Shown here in pieces: positions 43,601 through 51,400 of a DNA stretch of 64,000 bases; the first letter of the stretch is position 1; every line of letters begins with the position of its first letter. The position numbers were made by a program, and so were the translations under genes. The DNA comes from Euzebya sp051004735 (GTDB lineage Bacteria; Actinomycetota; Nitriliruptoria; Euzebyales; Euzebyaceae). The notes beneath the pieces are model-generated. The model saw only the letters and a program-made list of their open reading frames with translations, had not been told where the DNA came from and searched no databases. The DNA is taken from contig JBPCKA010000069.1 in the NCBI GenBank assembly GCA_051004735.1, positions 1 through 64,000 of the forward strand. Direction: 5' to 3'.

Positions 43601-43969
43601 ATGCGGGTCGTCGGGCTGCGGGGGGCCACCACGCTTGACCATGATTCGCGCGAGGAAGTCGTGGCCCGTACGGCCGAGCTGGTCCAGGAGTTGTTGCGAA
43701 GAAACGACCTGGTCAGCAACGACCTGATCAGCATGCTGCTGACCGCAACCGACGATGTGGGATCGGAGTTCCCGGCGGCGGCGGTCCGGGCCTGCGGCAT
43801 CACCGACGTGCCGGTGATCTGCGCACGGGAATTGACGGTGACCGGAGGCAATGCCATGCCGCTGTGCATCCGCATCCTGGCCCATGCCTACAGTGCCAAG
43901 CCGCGGCACCAACTGCGCCATGTCTACCTGCGCGACGCGCGCCAACTACGCAGCGATCTTCCCGAGTGA
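43601..43969 (+). CDS. aroH: Chorismate mutase, AroH class
   Basis: A 122-aa AroH-type mutase converting chorismate to prephenate. It begins MRVVGLRGATTLDHDS with the active-site Arg7 equivalent, and continues LISMLLTATDDVGSEFPAAA and GITDVPVICARELTVTGG, where the Arg of CARE corresponds to catalytic Arg90 of the Bacillus enzyme. It ends with AYSAKPRHQLRHVYLRDARQ. The ATG at 43601 is preferred because AroH proteins start at the MR-x-x-G-RGA motif; a GTG at 43586 is in frame but adds five unrelated residues. A decayed second copy lies at 47836-48113. Confidence 0.93.
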   Translation: MRVVGLRGATTLDHDSREEVVARTAELVQELLRRNDLVSNDLISMLLTATDDVGSEFPAAAVRACGITDVPVICARELTVTGGNAMPLCIRILAHAYSAKPRHQLRHVYLRDARQLRSDLPE

Positions 43970-44002
43970 CCGGCTTAGCGCCCCCACCATCTTCTGATCG
44001 CT

Positions 44003-44227
44003 GCCTGCGACCCACACCTTGCTACCGATCAAGGCGGCGGGGACGGAGTAGCGGGCCGACCCGATCCGGATCGTGGCCAACCGGTCGACCTTGCGCAACA
44101 CGCCCTTCAGCAGCGCAGGACGCAGACTGGGCAGCCCGCCAAGAACCTTGACCTCCTCAGCCAGCCGGACCGCCGGCACCGCCGCGTTGCGCTGCTGAAC
44201 GCCGAGATCAAGCGGCGGACTGCTCAC
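44003..44227 (-). pseudogene. IS21-family transposase (IstA) C-terminal remnant
   Basis: The minus strand reads VRLAEEVKVLGGLPSLRPAL then KGVLRKVDRLATIRIGSARY and SVPAALIGSKVWVAG. This is the Mu-transposase-type C-terminal barrel of actinobacterial IstA proteins. The DDE catalytic domain is absent, and the frame runs from KVWVAG straight into unrelated sequence ending at 43946. No istB is present. In a different minus-strand frame the adjoining 43973-44000 reads AAIRRWWGR-stop, resembling the end of the Ser/Thr kinase at 48123 (TAVKKWWRRST), so the remnant seems to have landed in duplicated DNA. Confidence 0.6.
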
Positions 44228-44265
44228 ACATAGCGCCGGGTCGCCCAGTGCCTACACTCCTCCCG

Positions 44266-44772
44266 ATGGATGATGCACTTCTCGCGGCCTTCAACGATCA
44301 GATCGCACTGGAACAACAGTCCGCTCGTGCCTACCGCCAACTCGCGATCTGGGCCGAGGCCCGCGACCTGAGCGGGATGGCCGAGTGGTTCAACCAGCAG
44401 GCCGACGAAGAGACAGAGCATGCCGACCTGTTCATCGCCTACGTTCTCGACCGTGACGGTGAAGTGGTGCTGCAGCCGCTCGACGCACCCGCAAGCGTCT
44501 TCACCGATGCCGTGGCGGCATTCGATTCCGCGTTGGCCCATGAGGAAAAGGTCACAGCCGCCATCGGCCAACTCTACGGCCAGGTGACGGCAGCAGGGGA
44601 CTACCGCAGCATCCCGCTGCTGACCCGGTTCCTCGACGAGCAGGTGCACGAGGAGGCGGCCGTCCGGACCATCGTCGGTGAGCTTCGGATGACCGGTGGC
44701 GACCCCACGGCGGTACTGATGCTCGACAGGGAACTCCCCGGCCGACGGGGGCAGGCCGGCGAGGGCAACTGA
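44266..44772 (+). CDS. Non-heme ferritin
   Basis: A 168-aa ferritin storing iron in a 24-mer cage. The four-helix pattern is clear: LLAAFNDQIALEQQSARAYR with the first ferroxidase Glu, FNQQADEETEHADLFIAYV with the Glu-x2-His pair, and VAAFDSALAHEEKVTAAIGQ and TRFLDEQVHEEAAVRTIVGE. Ferroxidase ligands look complete. The ATG at 44266 fits family starts; an upstream ATG at 44248 would add six residues. It is followed one base later by a [2Fe-2S] protein gene, a pairing that recalls ferritin with bacterioferritin-associated ferredoxin, so the ferredoxin may reduce stored iron. That is inference. Confidence 0.9.
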   Translation: MDDALLAAFNDQIALEQQSARAYRQLAIWAEARDLSGMAEWFNQQADEETEHADLFIAYVLDRDGEVVLQPLDAPASVFTDAVAAFDSALAHEEKVTAAIGQLYGQVTAAGDYRSIPLLTRFLDEQVHEEAAVRTIVGELRMTGGDPTAVLMLDRELPGRRGQAGEGN

Positions 44773-44773
44773 A

Positions 44774-45133
44774 GTGGGCGGGAAGAAGAAGCTCGAGAAG
44801 CTACAGAAACGGGCACGCAAGGCGCGGGCCACATCGATGCAGCGTCATGTGTTGGTCTGCACCGACAGCGAGTGCGATTCTTCGGCGGTCATCGCCAAGC
44901 GGATCCGCAAGCGGGTCAACGGCAAGCACCTGCGCGACACCGTGACCGTGACCAAGGTCGACTGTCTGGATATCTGCCGTTCCGGCCCCATCTGTGTGGT
45001 GTATCCCGAGGGTGCCTGGTACCACTCGGTGGATGCCGACGTCGCCGACCGCGTGGTGGATGACCACCTCGCTCGCGGAGAGGTCGTCATGTCACACGCC
45101 TTCCTCCACAACGATCTTCGGGCGCAGGAGTAG
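44774..45133 (+). CDS. Thioredoxin-like [2Fe-2S] ferredoxin
   Basis: A 119-aa protein starting at GTG with a very basic leader (GGKKKLEKLQKRARKARATS), then RHVLVCTDSECDSSAV and VDCLDICRSGPICVVYPEGA. Four cysteines in the pattern C-x5-C ... C-x3-C precede the ...GP-CVVYP block and match thioredoxin-like [2Fe-2S] ferredoxins. The tail DADVADRVVDDHLARGE is the typical last helix. The Lys/Arg-rich leader is unusual and may bind nucleic acid or a partner such as the ferritin surface. It starts one base after the ferritin stop and is probably co-translated. Confidence 0.85.
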   Translation: MGGKKKLEKLQKRARKARATSMQRHVLVCTDSECDSSAVIAKRIRKRVNGKHLRDTVTVTKVDCLDICRSGPICVVYPEGAWYHSVDADVADRVVDDHLARGEVVMSHAFLHNDLRAQE

Positions 45134-45214
45134 GTTCCGGGCTCACCGGCGAGTGTTGGCGCTGTCGTTCGACCGTTAGCTCGATCTGTTCGGTCTGGGA
45201 CAGGTCGCGTTGCA

Positions 45215-45343
45215 GTGGCTCTGAAGGATCTGACCCCGGACAGCGTCAAGCCGTTCGCGCTGTGGCTCGAGCGGGCTGAGGAACTGGGTGAGGACATCCC
45301 GGCCTGGGACTACGCCGACTGGCGAAACGCGCTGCTGCCATGA
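45215..45343 (+). CDS. Possible small ORF (42 aa)
   Basis: GTG at 45215 to TGA at 45341-45343 encodes 42 residues, ALKDLTPDSVKPFALWLERA then EELGEDIPAWDYADWRNALL. The composition is protein-like, with amphipathic helices and Trp residues, but I know no family and there is only a weak ribosome-binding site. It may be the C-terminal end of a lost gene. The surrounding 45134-45382 contains nothing else I can support. Confidence 0.25.
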   Translation: MALKDLTPDSVKPFALWLERAEELGEDIPAWDYADWRNALLP

Positions 45344-45382
45344 CGGAGACGATGGCTTGAGCGAGGACCGTCGGCGGGAGAT

Positions 45383-47707
45383 CTAGGGTCCGCGACCAAG
45401 TGCCTCGTCCAGCTGCGCGTTGCTGACCCTCCCGAAGGCCTGGACCGGACCATCGGTGGTCTGCAGGTAGGCCAAGACGGCGTCGCTGAGCAGGGCGGGG
45501 GGTGACTCCACACCCAACTGTGGCGCGTCGAAGGTCGCCGAGGCGACGGCCGCCGACAATGCGGCGGTCCACCCATCGTCGTCACGGACGTTGACCAGAA
45601 CGCTGCCGCCCGTCCCGATTCCACCGGCGGCCCAGAGTTCCTCGGCGATGGCCACCGACGTGGCGGTCCGTTCGGGACCTTCAACCCGACGTGTTGCCCC
45701 GAGCGCGGTCGCCGTCGGCTGATCGACCGCGACGATGCCACCGAGCACGACGATCTGGTCGATCTCGGGATGGGCGGCAAGGAAATCCGCGGTTGCGACG
45801 TTGGGTTGGTTCGATGGGGTCAGCAGCACCGGGACCCCTGCACGGGCGGCATACGCACCCCCGGTCAGGGCATCGGCGAACACGTCCCCACGAGCCAACA
45901 GTGCGATCGACCGGTTGTGCTCCTGCACCACCGTCTCAGCGATCAGCGCGGCAGTGACTTCACGGCCGCTGCCGGCATACCGGCAGGTGACGGGGAACGG
46001 CGTGCTGCATGCGACGTCGCCACTGGCCGACCGAGCTTGCGCCGCAGCACTGTCGGTCACCGCCGCGGTCCCACCGAGGACCAGCATGACCCCCTCGCCT
46101 CCCGTCACCCGGGCTATCTCCTCGGCTACCCGCGGATCCAACTCGGCACTGAACGGCGTGAACAGGATGGGGCCGGCCGTACCTGCCAGCGCAGCTCCGG
46201 CCAACGCGTCGGGAAACTGCTCCGACGTGGCCAACACGACCCGGTTGGCGGCCCCGTCGGCGAAGACGGCCTGGGAGGTTGCGATCGCTTGGGCGACCGG
46301 GTCAGCAACACCGACGAGGCCGCCGTCGACGATGCCCGTCTGCGGTGGAGTCGTGTCGATCTCCAACCTGAACGGGGTGTCGTCGGCGGCATACTCGCGC
46401 TGTCGCATGTCATCGATCGGACCGGCCGCGATGTCACCGTTGACAACCACGACGTAGACCCGGGGTGGTGCCACGAAAGGATCTCGGCTGTCACCACCCC
46501 TCCAACTGACAAGACCCTGACCGGACTCCGCCGACGCTGCAAACGTCTGTCTTCCGTCCCCGTCGACCACCACGATCACGACCGACGCAGCGACGTCCTC
46601 GGGTACCGTGATCCGGGCATCCAGCACCTCCGCGCGCGCAACTTCATACACCGCATACGTCGTGTGGTCCAAGGTCAGGTTTGCCTGATCGCCGTCGACC
46701 AGGATGTCACGAATGGTCACGTCGGGGTATGACACCGGCTTACCGTCGACAACCTCTTGGGGGAAGTCATGCCTCTCCGAGTCGTTCCACTGGACGGTAT
46801 CGGCAGCGAAGCGGGCAAAGGCCGCCGCAAACGTCGTGCCGCGCTCGCGCAGGACGCCATCCAACGCGGCCAACGAGTGGCCGTCGACGTCCAGACCGGC
46901 CCGCATCGCGTCCGCGATCGACTCGGGTGCGTAGCGATCGGCCAACCAGCGGAAGAACACATACGTCGAGTACTCGTGGCCCCCGTCGGTACTGGTCAGT
47001 GGTGGAATGGGCTCGTCGACGAAGTTCTCGACTTCGTTGCGCAACATCCCGTTGGGGAAGACCACCGAGGACTGCCAGTTGGCCGTGCCCTCGCTGAACC
47101 AGGGGTCCATGCCGCGAAACGCCTCCGCGTACTGGACCAGGTGGAAGAACTCGTGTGTCACGGTGGTGTGACGAGCATCGTCTTCGTCCAATCCGGGGCC
47201 GTCGAAGTCGTTGTCAAGCCGAATGAAGCCGTGAACACCGCTACAGGGAACGGGGTCGCAGGAATTGTCGCGATCCGTACTGGCATTGCCGAGCAGCACG
47301 CCGGAGTCGACTTCGACCTGAAGGTCCATCAGGTAGACGTCCGTGCGGTCGTCACCGCCGAGCACGCCGTCCGACGCCGGGGCGGACCAGCCCTGACGCT
47401 CGACCACATCGGCGTAGGAGATCTCGAGCAGACGGGCAGTTTCTATCGCCGCCGCCGCAGTGGCGTGGTCAGGTGATGCCGGGTCGGTCTGATAGTGAAT
47501 GAGGAAGCGGCCCTCCGTACTCCCCACGAGCCCATCCAGGCCACTGGGACGTCCATCGGCATCCAACTCCTCACCGAGGAATACAGCGTCGGCAGCAAAC
47601 TCGGGTGTACCTGCCTCGTGCGCACCCGCGGGGAGGGCGACCGCCAGCAACAGGGCAAGCACGGCGACGAACAGACCGATGGCGACCCGCAGATAGCTAA
47701 CCCTCAT
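45383..47707 (-). CDS. Secreted zinc metallopeptidase with CWB2 cell-wall-binding repeats
   Basis: A 774-aa exported protein. A signal peptide occupies residues 1-27 (VAIGLFVAVLALLLAVALPA, cut after GAHA-type sequence). The peptidase part holds THEFFHLVQY, with zinc ligands His185 and His189 and catalytic Glu186, and the third ligand Glu206 in WFSEGTANW, a gluzincin-like pattern. Residues 230-450 are beta-rich. The C-terminal 300 residues are three CWB2 repeats, for example VVLATSEQFPDALAGAALAG, ALLARGDVFADALTGGAYAA and IVVLGGIVAVDQPTATALGA, which attach proteins to anionic wall polymers. The ATG at 47707 is chosen for the signal peptide; the frame stays open upstream but only antisense to the aroH copy. 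The substrate is unknown. Confidence 0.88.
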   Translation of the reverse strand: MRVSYLRVAIGLFVAVLALLLAVALPAGAHEAGTPEFAADAVFLGEELDADGRPSGLDGLVGSTEGRFLIHYQTDPASPDHATAAAAIETARLLEISYADVVERQGWSAPASDGVLGGDDRTDVYLMDLQVEVDSGVLLGNASTDRDNSCDPVPCSGVHGFIRLDNDFDGPGLDEDDARHTTVTHEFFHLVQYAEAFRGMDPWFSEGTANWQSSVVFPNGMLRNEVENFVDEPIPPLTSTDGGHEYSTYVFFRWLADRYAPESIADAMRAGLDVDGHSLAALDGVLRERGTTFAAAFARFAADTVQWNDSERHDFPQEVVDGKPVSYPDVTIRDILVDGDQANLTLDHTTYAVYEVARAEVLDARITVPEDVAASVVIVVVDGDGRQTFAASAESGQGLVSWRGGDSRDPFVAPPRVYVVVVNGDIAAGPIDDMRQREYAADDTPFRLEIDTTPPQTGIVDGGLVGVADPVAQAIATSQAVFADGAANRVVLATSEQFPDALAGAALAGTAGPILFTPFSAELDPRVAEEIARVTGGEGVMLVLGGTAAVTDSAAAQARSASGDVACSTPFPVTCRYAGSGREVTAALIAETVVQEHNRSIALLARGDVFADALTGGAYAARAGVPVLLTPSNQPNVATADFLAAHPEIDQIVVLGGIVAVDQPTATALGATRRVEGPERTATSVAIAEELWAAGGIGTGGSVLVNVRDDDGWTAALSAAVASATFDAPQLGVESPPALLSDAVLAYLQTTDGPVQAFGRVSNAQLDEALGRGP

Positions 47708-47835
47708 GCCCGTTCTCCTCAAGCCGCTGAACCACGTCAGCCTATCGCAATGGACGTGCCGACTACCGTAGTTGTATGGTTTCCGAAACGAGTCTCGCCA
47801 CCCGGCTGGTGGATGCGCAGGTGTGGCCACTACAT

Positions 47836-48113
47836 CGGGCTGCGGGGGGGCCATTACGCTTGACCATGATTCGCGCGACGAGGTCGTGGCACGTACCGCA
47901 GAACTGGTCCACGAGCTGTTGCGAAGAAACGACTTGGTCAGCGATGACCTGATCAGCATGCTCCTGACCGCCACCGACGATGTGGGATCGGAGTTCCCCG
48001 CCGCCGCGGTCCGGGCCTGCGGCATCACCGACTACAGTGCCAAGCCACGACACCATCTGCGTCATGTCTATCTTCGCGACGCGCGCCAGTTACGCAGCGA
48101 CCTACCCGAATGA
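47836..48113 (+). pseudogene. Decayed second copy of chorismate mutase aroH
   Basis: This copy matches aroH closely: AITLDHDSRDEVVARTAELV, LLRRNDLVSDDLISMLLTAT, FPAAAVRACGITD, then YSAKPRHHLRHVYLRDARQL. Two lesions are visible. The G-run after GGGCTGC has 7 instead of 6 bases, shifting the frame so that the normal MR-x-x-G-RGA start is lost. An exact 81-bp in-frame gap, corresponding to 43808-43888 of the intact copy, removes the 27 residues that contain the catalytic Arg of the CARE motif. A fused frame from an ATG at 47772 remains open to 48113, but the product could not be an active mutase. Confidence 0.85.
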
Positions 48114-48122
48114 CCTCCGGTC

Positions 48123-49211
48123 TTAGGTGGAGCGCCGCCACCATTTCTTGACTGCGGTGGGTGGCGTTGCAGGCGAAAACGGCGGGACCAGCACGTGCGG
48201 AGGCTGGGTCACCACGGTGGCGGAGAGATCGACAGTCGCCGTCGCTGCGTGGGTCGGCGCCCTCACGGTCGCCTCGGTCGGAAACGGCGCGTTTGATACG
48301 CTCAGCCCCAGATCCTCCTGGACGCGCTGGAATGCCACACCCATGGCTGTCGCATCCTCGAATCGATCATCGGGGTCGCGCGCCAACGCCGTCTCCAACA
48401 ACACGCAGACAGCGTCAGGAACATCCTGAGGGCGCAGATCCGGGACCTGTCCCGCCAAGGTCCGGTGCAACGCTTGCCCCATGCCCTGGTCACCGGTCCG
48501 CCGGAAGGGAGACCTGCCGTCCAGCAGCGTGTACAGGGTCGCACCGAGACTGAACAGGTCGCTTGCGACGGAGGGCTGCCCTCCCTCGATGATCTCTGCG
48601 GCCGTGAAGCCAGCGCTCAGCACATGGCCGTTAACTGACGCGTCCTTGTCCGCCAGACGGGCGATCCCGAAGTCGGTGAGCAGCGGTTCGCCATAGTCGC
48701 TGATCAGGATGTTGCCGGGCTTCAGATCGCGGTGCAGGATCCCTCTGCTGTGGGCGGCTGCGACGGCGGATGCCACCTTCACACCGATGTCAAGCACCTC
48801 GGCGAAAGGAAATGGACCCTCATCAGAACGCAGTCGACGGGTCAGCTCACCATGCAACGAGCCCGCTTCGAACAGGTCCATGACGATGTAGGGGCGCTGG
48901 TCCTCGGTGTGGCCGGCGTCCAGGACGGTCACGATGTGAGGATGGCCGCGCAGGGCACCCATTGCCAGGGATTCCCGCTCGAACCGCAACAGCAGATCAG
49001 GGTCGGCCTCAACGGTGCTGATCACCTTCACCGCCACCCGCCCGCCGACAGCCGCCTGCTTGCCCGCGAACACCGTGGCGAACCCGCCTCGCCCGATCTC
49101 GTCCAGAATCTCATAACCGGGAATCTCCGGAGCGCCAGGCACACCGGTGACCCCGGGAGTCGAGGGGTTTGCGGGAGGATTTGCGGAGACTGCCACAGCC
49201 AGATAATGCAC
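48123..49211 (-). CDS. Cytosolic Ser/Thr protein kinase
   Basis: A Hanks-type kinase of about 362 residues from a GTG at 49211 (start uncertain; the frame is open to 49349). Subdomains are ILDEIGRGGFATVFAGKQ (glycine loop), AVKVI (Lys62), ILHRDLKPGNILISDYGEP (catalytic loop) and LLTDFGIARLAD. The activation segment ends GFTAAEIIEGG, where APE is replaced by AAE, and it continues ASDLFSLGATLYTLLDGRSP. The kinase domain ends near residue 290. A Thr/Val/Pro-rich tail without a membrane helix or PASTA domain follows, so it is soluble. The tail end, KKWWRRST, is mirrored in a remnant beside the intact aroH gene. Confidence 0.88.
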   Translation of the reverse strand: MHYLAVAVSANPPANPSTPGVTGVPGAPEIPGYEILDEIGRGGFATVFAGKQAAVGGRVAVKVISTVEADPDLLLRFERESLAMGALRGHPHIVTVLDAGHTEDQRPYIVMDLFEAGSLHGELTRRLRSDEGPFPFAEVLDIGVKVASAVAAAHSRGILHRDLKPGNILISDYGEPLLTDFGIARLADKDASVNGHVLSAGFTAAEIIEGGQPSVASDLFSLGATLYTLLDGRSPFRRTGDQGMGQALHRTLAGQVPDLRPQDVPDAVCVLLETALARDPDDRFEDATAMGVAFQRVQEDLGLSVSNAPFPTEATVRAPTHAATATVDLSATVVTQPPHVLVPPFSPATPPTAVKKWWRRST

Positions 49212-49275
49212 CTTGAGGACACTTCTGTGTGAAGTTATCTGGACTGCCGTATTACTACCCCGGGAGAGACCAGCG

Positions 49276-49488
49276 ATGCCTTTCGTGGACGGTGACGTCG
49301 TCGTCAGGCAGTTGAGCGGGGCCACCTGGGAACTGTGTGAGCAGGTCACCTACCAAGGCAACACCGACACCTTTGAGGATCCTGCGGGCTTTGAGACCGA
49401 CTTTGCGTCGGTTCCCCGCATCTTTGTGTGGCTGCTGCCGCACTACGGCGACTGGCCATGTCACTCATCCTGGACGGTTGGTTCATGA
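49276..49488 (+). pseudogene. Truncated DUF1353 family gene
   Basis: ATG at 49276 starts a 70-aa frame, MPFVDGDVVVRQLSGATWEL then FEDPAGFETDFASVPRIFVW and LLPHYGDW. The GFETDFASVPR block is the signature of DUF1353, found in phage-related and chromosomal proteins. After PHYGDW the family continues with a His-Asp segment (AAVLHD) for 40 or more residues; here the frame turns to CHSSWTVGS and stops. The 3' part has been replaced by the end of the convergent glycosidase-like gene, with 28 bases of overlap. It is likely non-functional. Confidence 0.6.
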
Positions 49489-50453
49489 CGCAGGACCCGC
49501 AGGGTGGCCCAGGCCTGGGACTGCGTGGTGTGCAGGTCATACAGACCAGCGCCGATGACCTCCCCGGCCACGGCGGCACGCACGAACGCGGTGATGTTGG
49601 GAAGTGCATCAGCGATCCCACCTGCCAGGTGGACGGGTAGGTCCTCGTCCCCCGCCAGCTGCCTGGTCAGCAGGACATTCTCCCGGTTCCACTCATATGT
49701 CGTGACCGCGTCAGCACCGCGGTAACTGGAGTAGCTCATCGGAATCGTGACGTCATACAGCGCGGCCAGCTCGGCATAGGGGAAGTCCCGCCACCACCGC
49801 GGGTTCAGTTCGAGTTGCAGGGGTGCAAGGACGATGGCCGCCATCGGGTAGTCGGGCCCCACAATGGTTCGTAACTCGCGAGACAACTGCAGCAGACGGC
49901 GGGTGCGGATCGGTGCCCACTCGATGTCGGTGACCTCGATGTCAAGCCCGAAGGCATCAGCGGTGTCACCACGTGGGGTCGTAAACTGCATGGCCGCTAG
50001 TGCACGTTCGCGGTTGGCAGCCAGGTCTTCGAAGTCTGGGATGGTCCACACCATGACCTGCATGCCCGCGTCGTGGGCGCCCTCGATGGTGCTGGCCAGT
50101 CGCTGAGGATCATGGATCAGTCCAGGCGTTGACTCCCTCGCGGACTGCACGAACACCGTGTTGACCCCCGCGTCGCGGGCGATGGACACCTGTTCCTCAA
50201 CGGACATGTCGGTGTCGTAGGTGTCGATCCAGGTCGACAGTCCGCGGAAGGCCCGGAGTTGATCGACCACGATCTTGTCCGACTCCTCAGCGGGATGGCG
50301 GACAACCCCCTTGCGATGCTCGACGGTGGCGGGAGCCTGGTCCTGCGTCAGACCTCTGACCCCGCTGCTGATGCTGGCCAGCACAATCAGCACGACGGCA
50401 ACCCCCTTGAGTGTCGGGGTACGCCACGAGTTGAGCACTGTTGGTTCCGCCAC
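49461..50453 (-). CDS. Membrane-anchored glycosidase-like TIM-barrel protein
   Basis: About 330 residues from a GTG at 50453 (start not certain). An N-terminal anchor (LKGVAVVLIVLASISSGV) is followed by a barrel-like sequence: FRGLSTWIDTYDTDMSVEEQ, ARDAGVNTVFVQSARE, AHDAGMQVMVWTIPDFED, FGLDIEVTDIEWAP, YPMAAIVLAPLQLELNPRWW and LYDVTIPMSYSSYRG. The order of strands, and the acidic residues in GLDIEV and at IPMSY, resemble glycoside hydrolases of the GH18/GH114-like TIM-barrel groups. It probably acts on extracellular or wall polysaccharide. The exact family cannot be assigned by eye. It follows the membrane protein gene on the same strand by 20 bases. Confidence 0.55.
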   Translation of the reverse strand: MAEPTVLNSWRTPTLKGVAVVLIVLASISSGVRGLTQDQAPATVEHRKGVVRHPAEESDKIVVDQLRAFRGLSTWIDTYDTDMSVEEQVSIARDAGVNTVFVQSARESTPGLIHDPQRLASTIEGAHDAGMQVMVWTIPDFEDLAANRERALAAMQFTTPRGDTADAFGLDIEVTDIEWAPIRTRRLLQLSRELRTIVGPDYPMAAIVLAPLQLELNPRWWRDFPYAELAALYDVTIPMSYSSYRGADAVTTYEWNRENVLLTRQLAGDEDLPVHLAGGIADALPNITAFVRAAVAGEVIGAGLYDLHTTQSQAWATLRVLRHEPTVQDE

Positions 50454-50473
50454 TCCCCCAGCGTACGGCGATA

Positions 50474-51337
50474 TCACACGAAGTATCTGGTACCGCCCGC
50501 CAGGGCCAACAGGTTGGCGATCATGAATCCGATCGACATACCGATGACCAGCGCACCACCGCGACGGTTGTGCAACGCCATGACCGCGACCAGCCCGAAC
50601 AGCGCTACACCTCCGGCCTGTTGAGCCGACACCAGGAAGTTGGACCCATCGAAGAAGATGCTGAAAATCTCCAGGGGTCCCAGCGCCAGCGTGATGACCG
50701 GAGCCCACACCCACCAGCGCTCACCCATGCCCGACTGTGGCAACCGCCGCTCAGCCAGGAAGAACAGACCAACCAGACCTGCGGCGGGCAACAAGGCCCA
50801 TACCGGGAGGTCGGCCAGCAGCAGCAGGACCGTCGCCACCAGCGCGGTGCCGACGCAGGCCAGCCCGGCCTGACGGACCAGCGTGGATTGCGACTCGCTG
50901 ATCGGACGGAAGGCATACTCGGCCCGGCGAAACAGGAAGATGGCCAGCACGGACAGCGACAGCCATCGGACCACGACGACGATCAGGATCGCCACCGGGA
51001 CCAACTCGGGTAGTTGGGCTACAGGGCCGCCAGCCAGAACCTCGCCCACCCCCAGTGCGACCGCGAAGACCGACGCCAGACCGAAGCCCAGAGCCAGGCT
51101 GCCGGCACCGCCACCCCACAGTCCGGCCAGGGAGTTCTCGCGGTACCGCAGTAGGAACAACGGCATCGCGGCGATGGTGATCAGCGGCTCGGCGATCAGG
51201 ATGACCGTTCCCAGACTTCCACCGGCCAGGCCCACGGGCAATGCGTCCAGCAGTAGCGCGATCAGCGTCGGCCCGATCACATAGACGGCTGCCGCCAGGA
51301 AGAAGTCGCTGCGCGCGTCATCGGAGTCAAGGTACAT
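50474..51337 (-). CDS. Polytopic membrane protein of unknown function
   Basis: About 287 residues from the ATG at 51337 (MYLDSDDARSDFFLAAAVYV); an ATG at 51385 is also in frame. Eight or nine hydrophobic helices are visible, such as GPTLIALLLDALPVGLAGGS, LALGFGLASVFAVALGVGEV, LVPVAILIVVVVRWLSLSVL and the C-terminal GALVIGMSIGFMIANLLALA. Charged loops are short. There is no motif I can link to a family; the general look is that of a small permease or CPBP-type membrane protein, without the EExxxR motif of the latter. It probably forms an operon with the downstream glycosidase-like gene and diverges from the MoCF gene. Confidence 0.6.
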   Translation of the reverse strand: MYLDSDDARSDFFLAAAVYVIGPTLIALLLDALPVGLAGGSLGTVILIAEPLITIAAMPLFLLRYRENSLAGLWGGGAGSLALGFGLASVFAVALGVGEVLAGGPVAQLPELVPVAILIVVVVRWLSLSVLAIFLFRRAEYAFRPISESQSTLVRQAGLACVGTALVATVLLLLADLPVWALLPAAGLVGLFFLAERRLPQSGMGERWWVWAPVITLALGPLEIFSIFFDGSNFLVSAQQAGGVALFGLVAVMALHNRRGGALVIGMSIGFMIANLLALAGGTRYFV

Positions 51338-51400
51338 ACGACGCCGCAGCGTACTTGTCCACGTGCCCCGGATCGCGCCAGCCATGCCATGCTTGGGGGC

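Noticed and set aside
45383..48028. An 881-residue reading of the CWB2 protease gene starting at 48028
   Set aside because: The first 107 residues are antisense to the aroH copy, and a clear signal peptide begins at the ATG ending at 47707.
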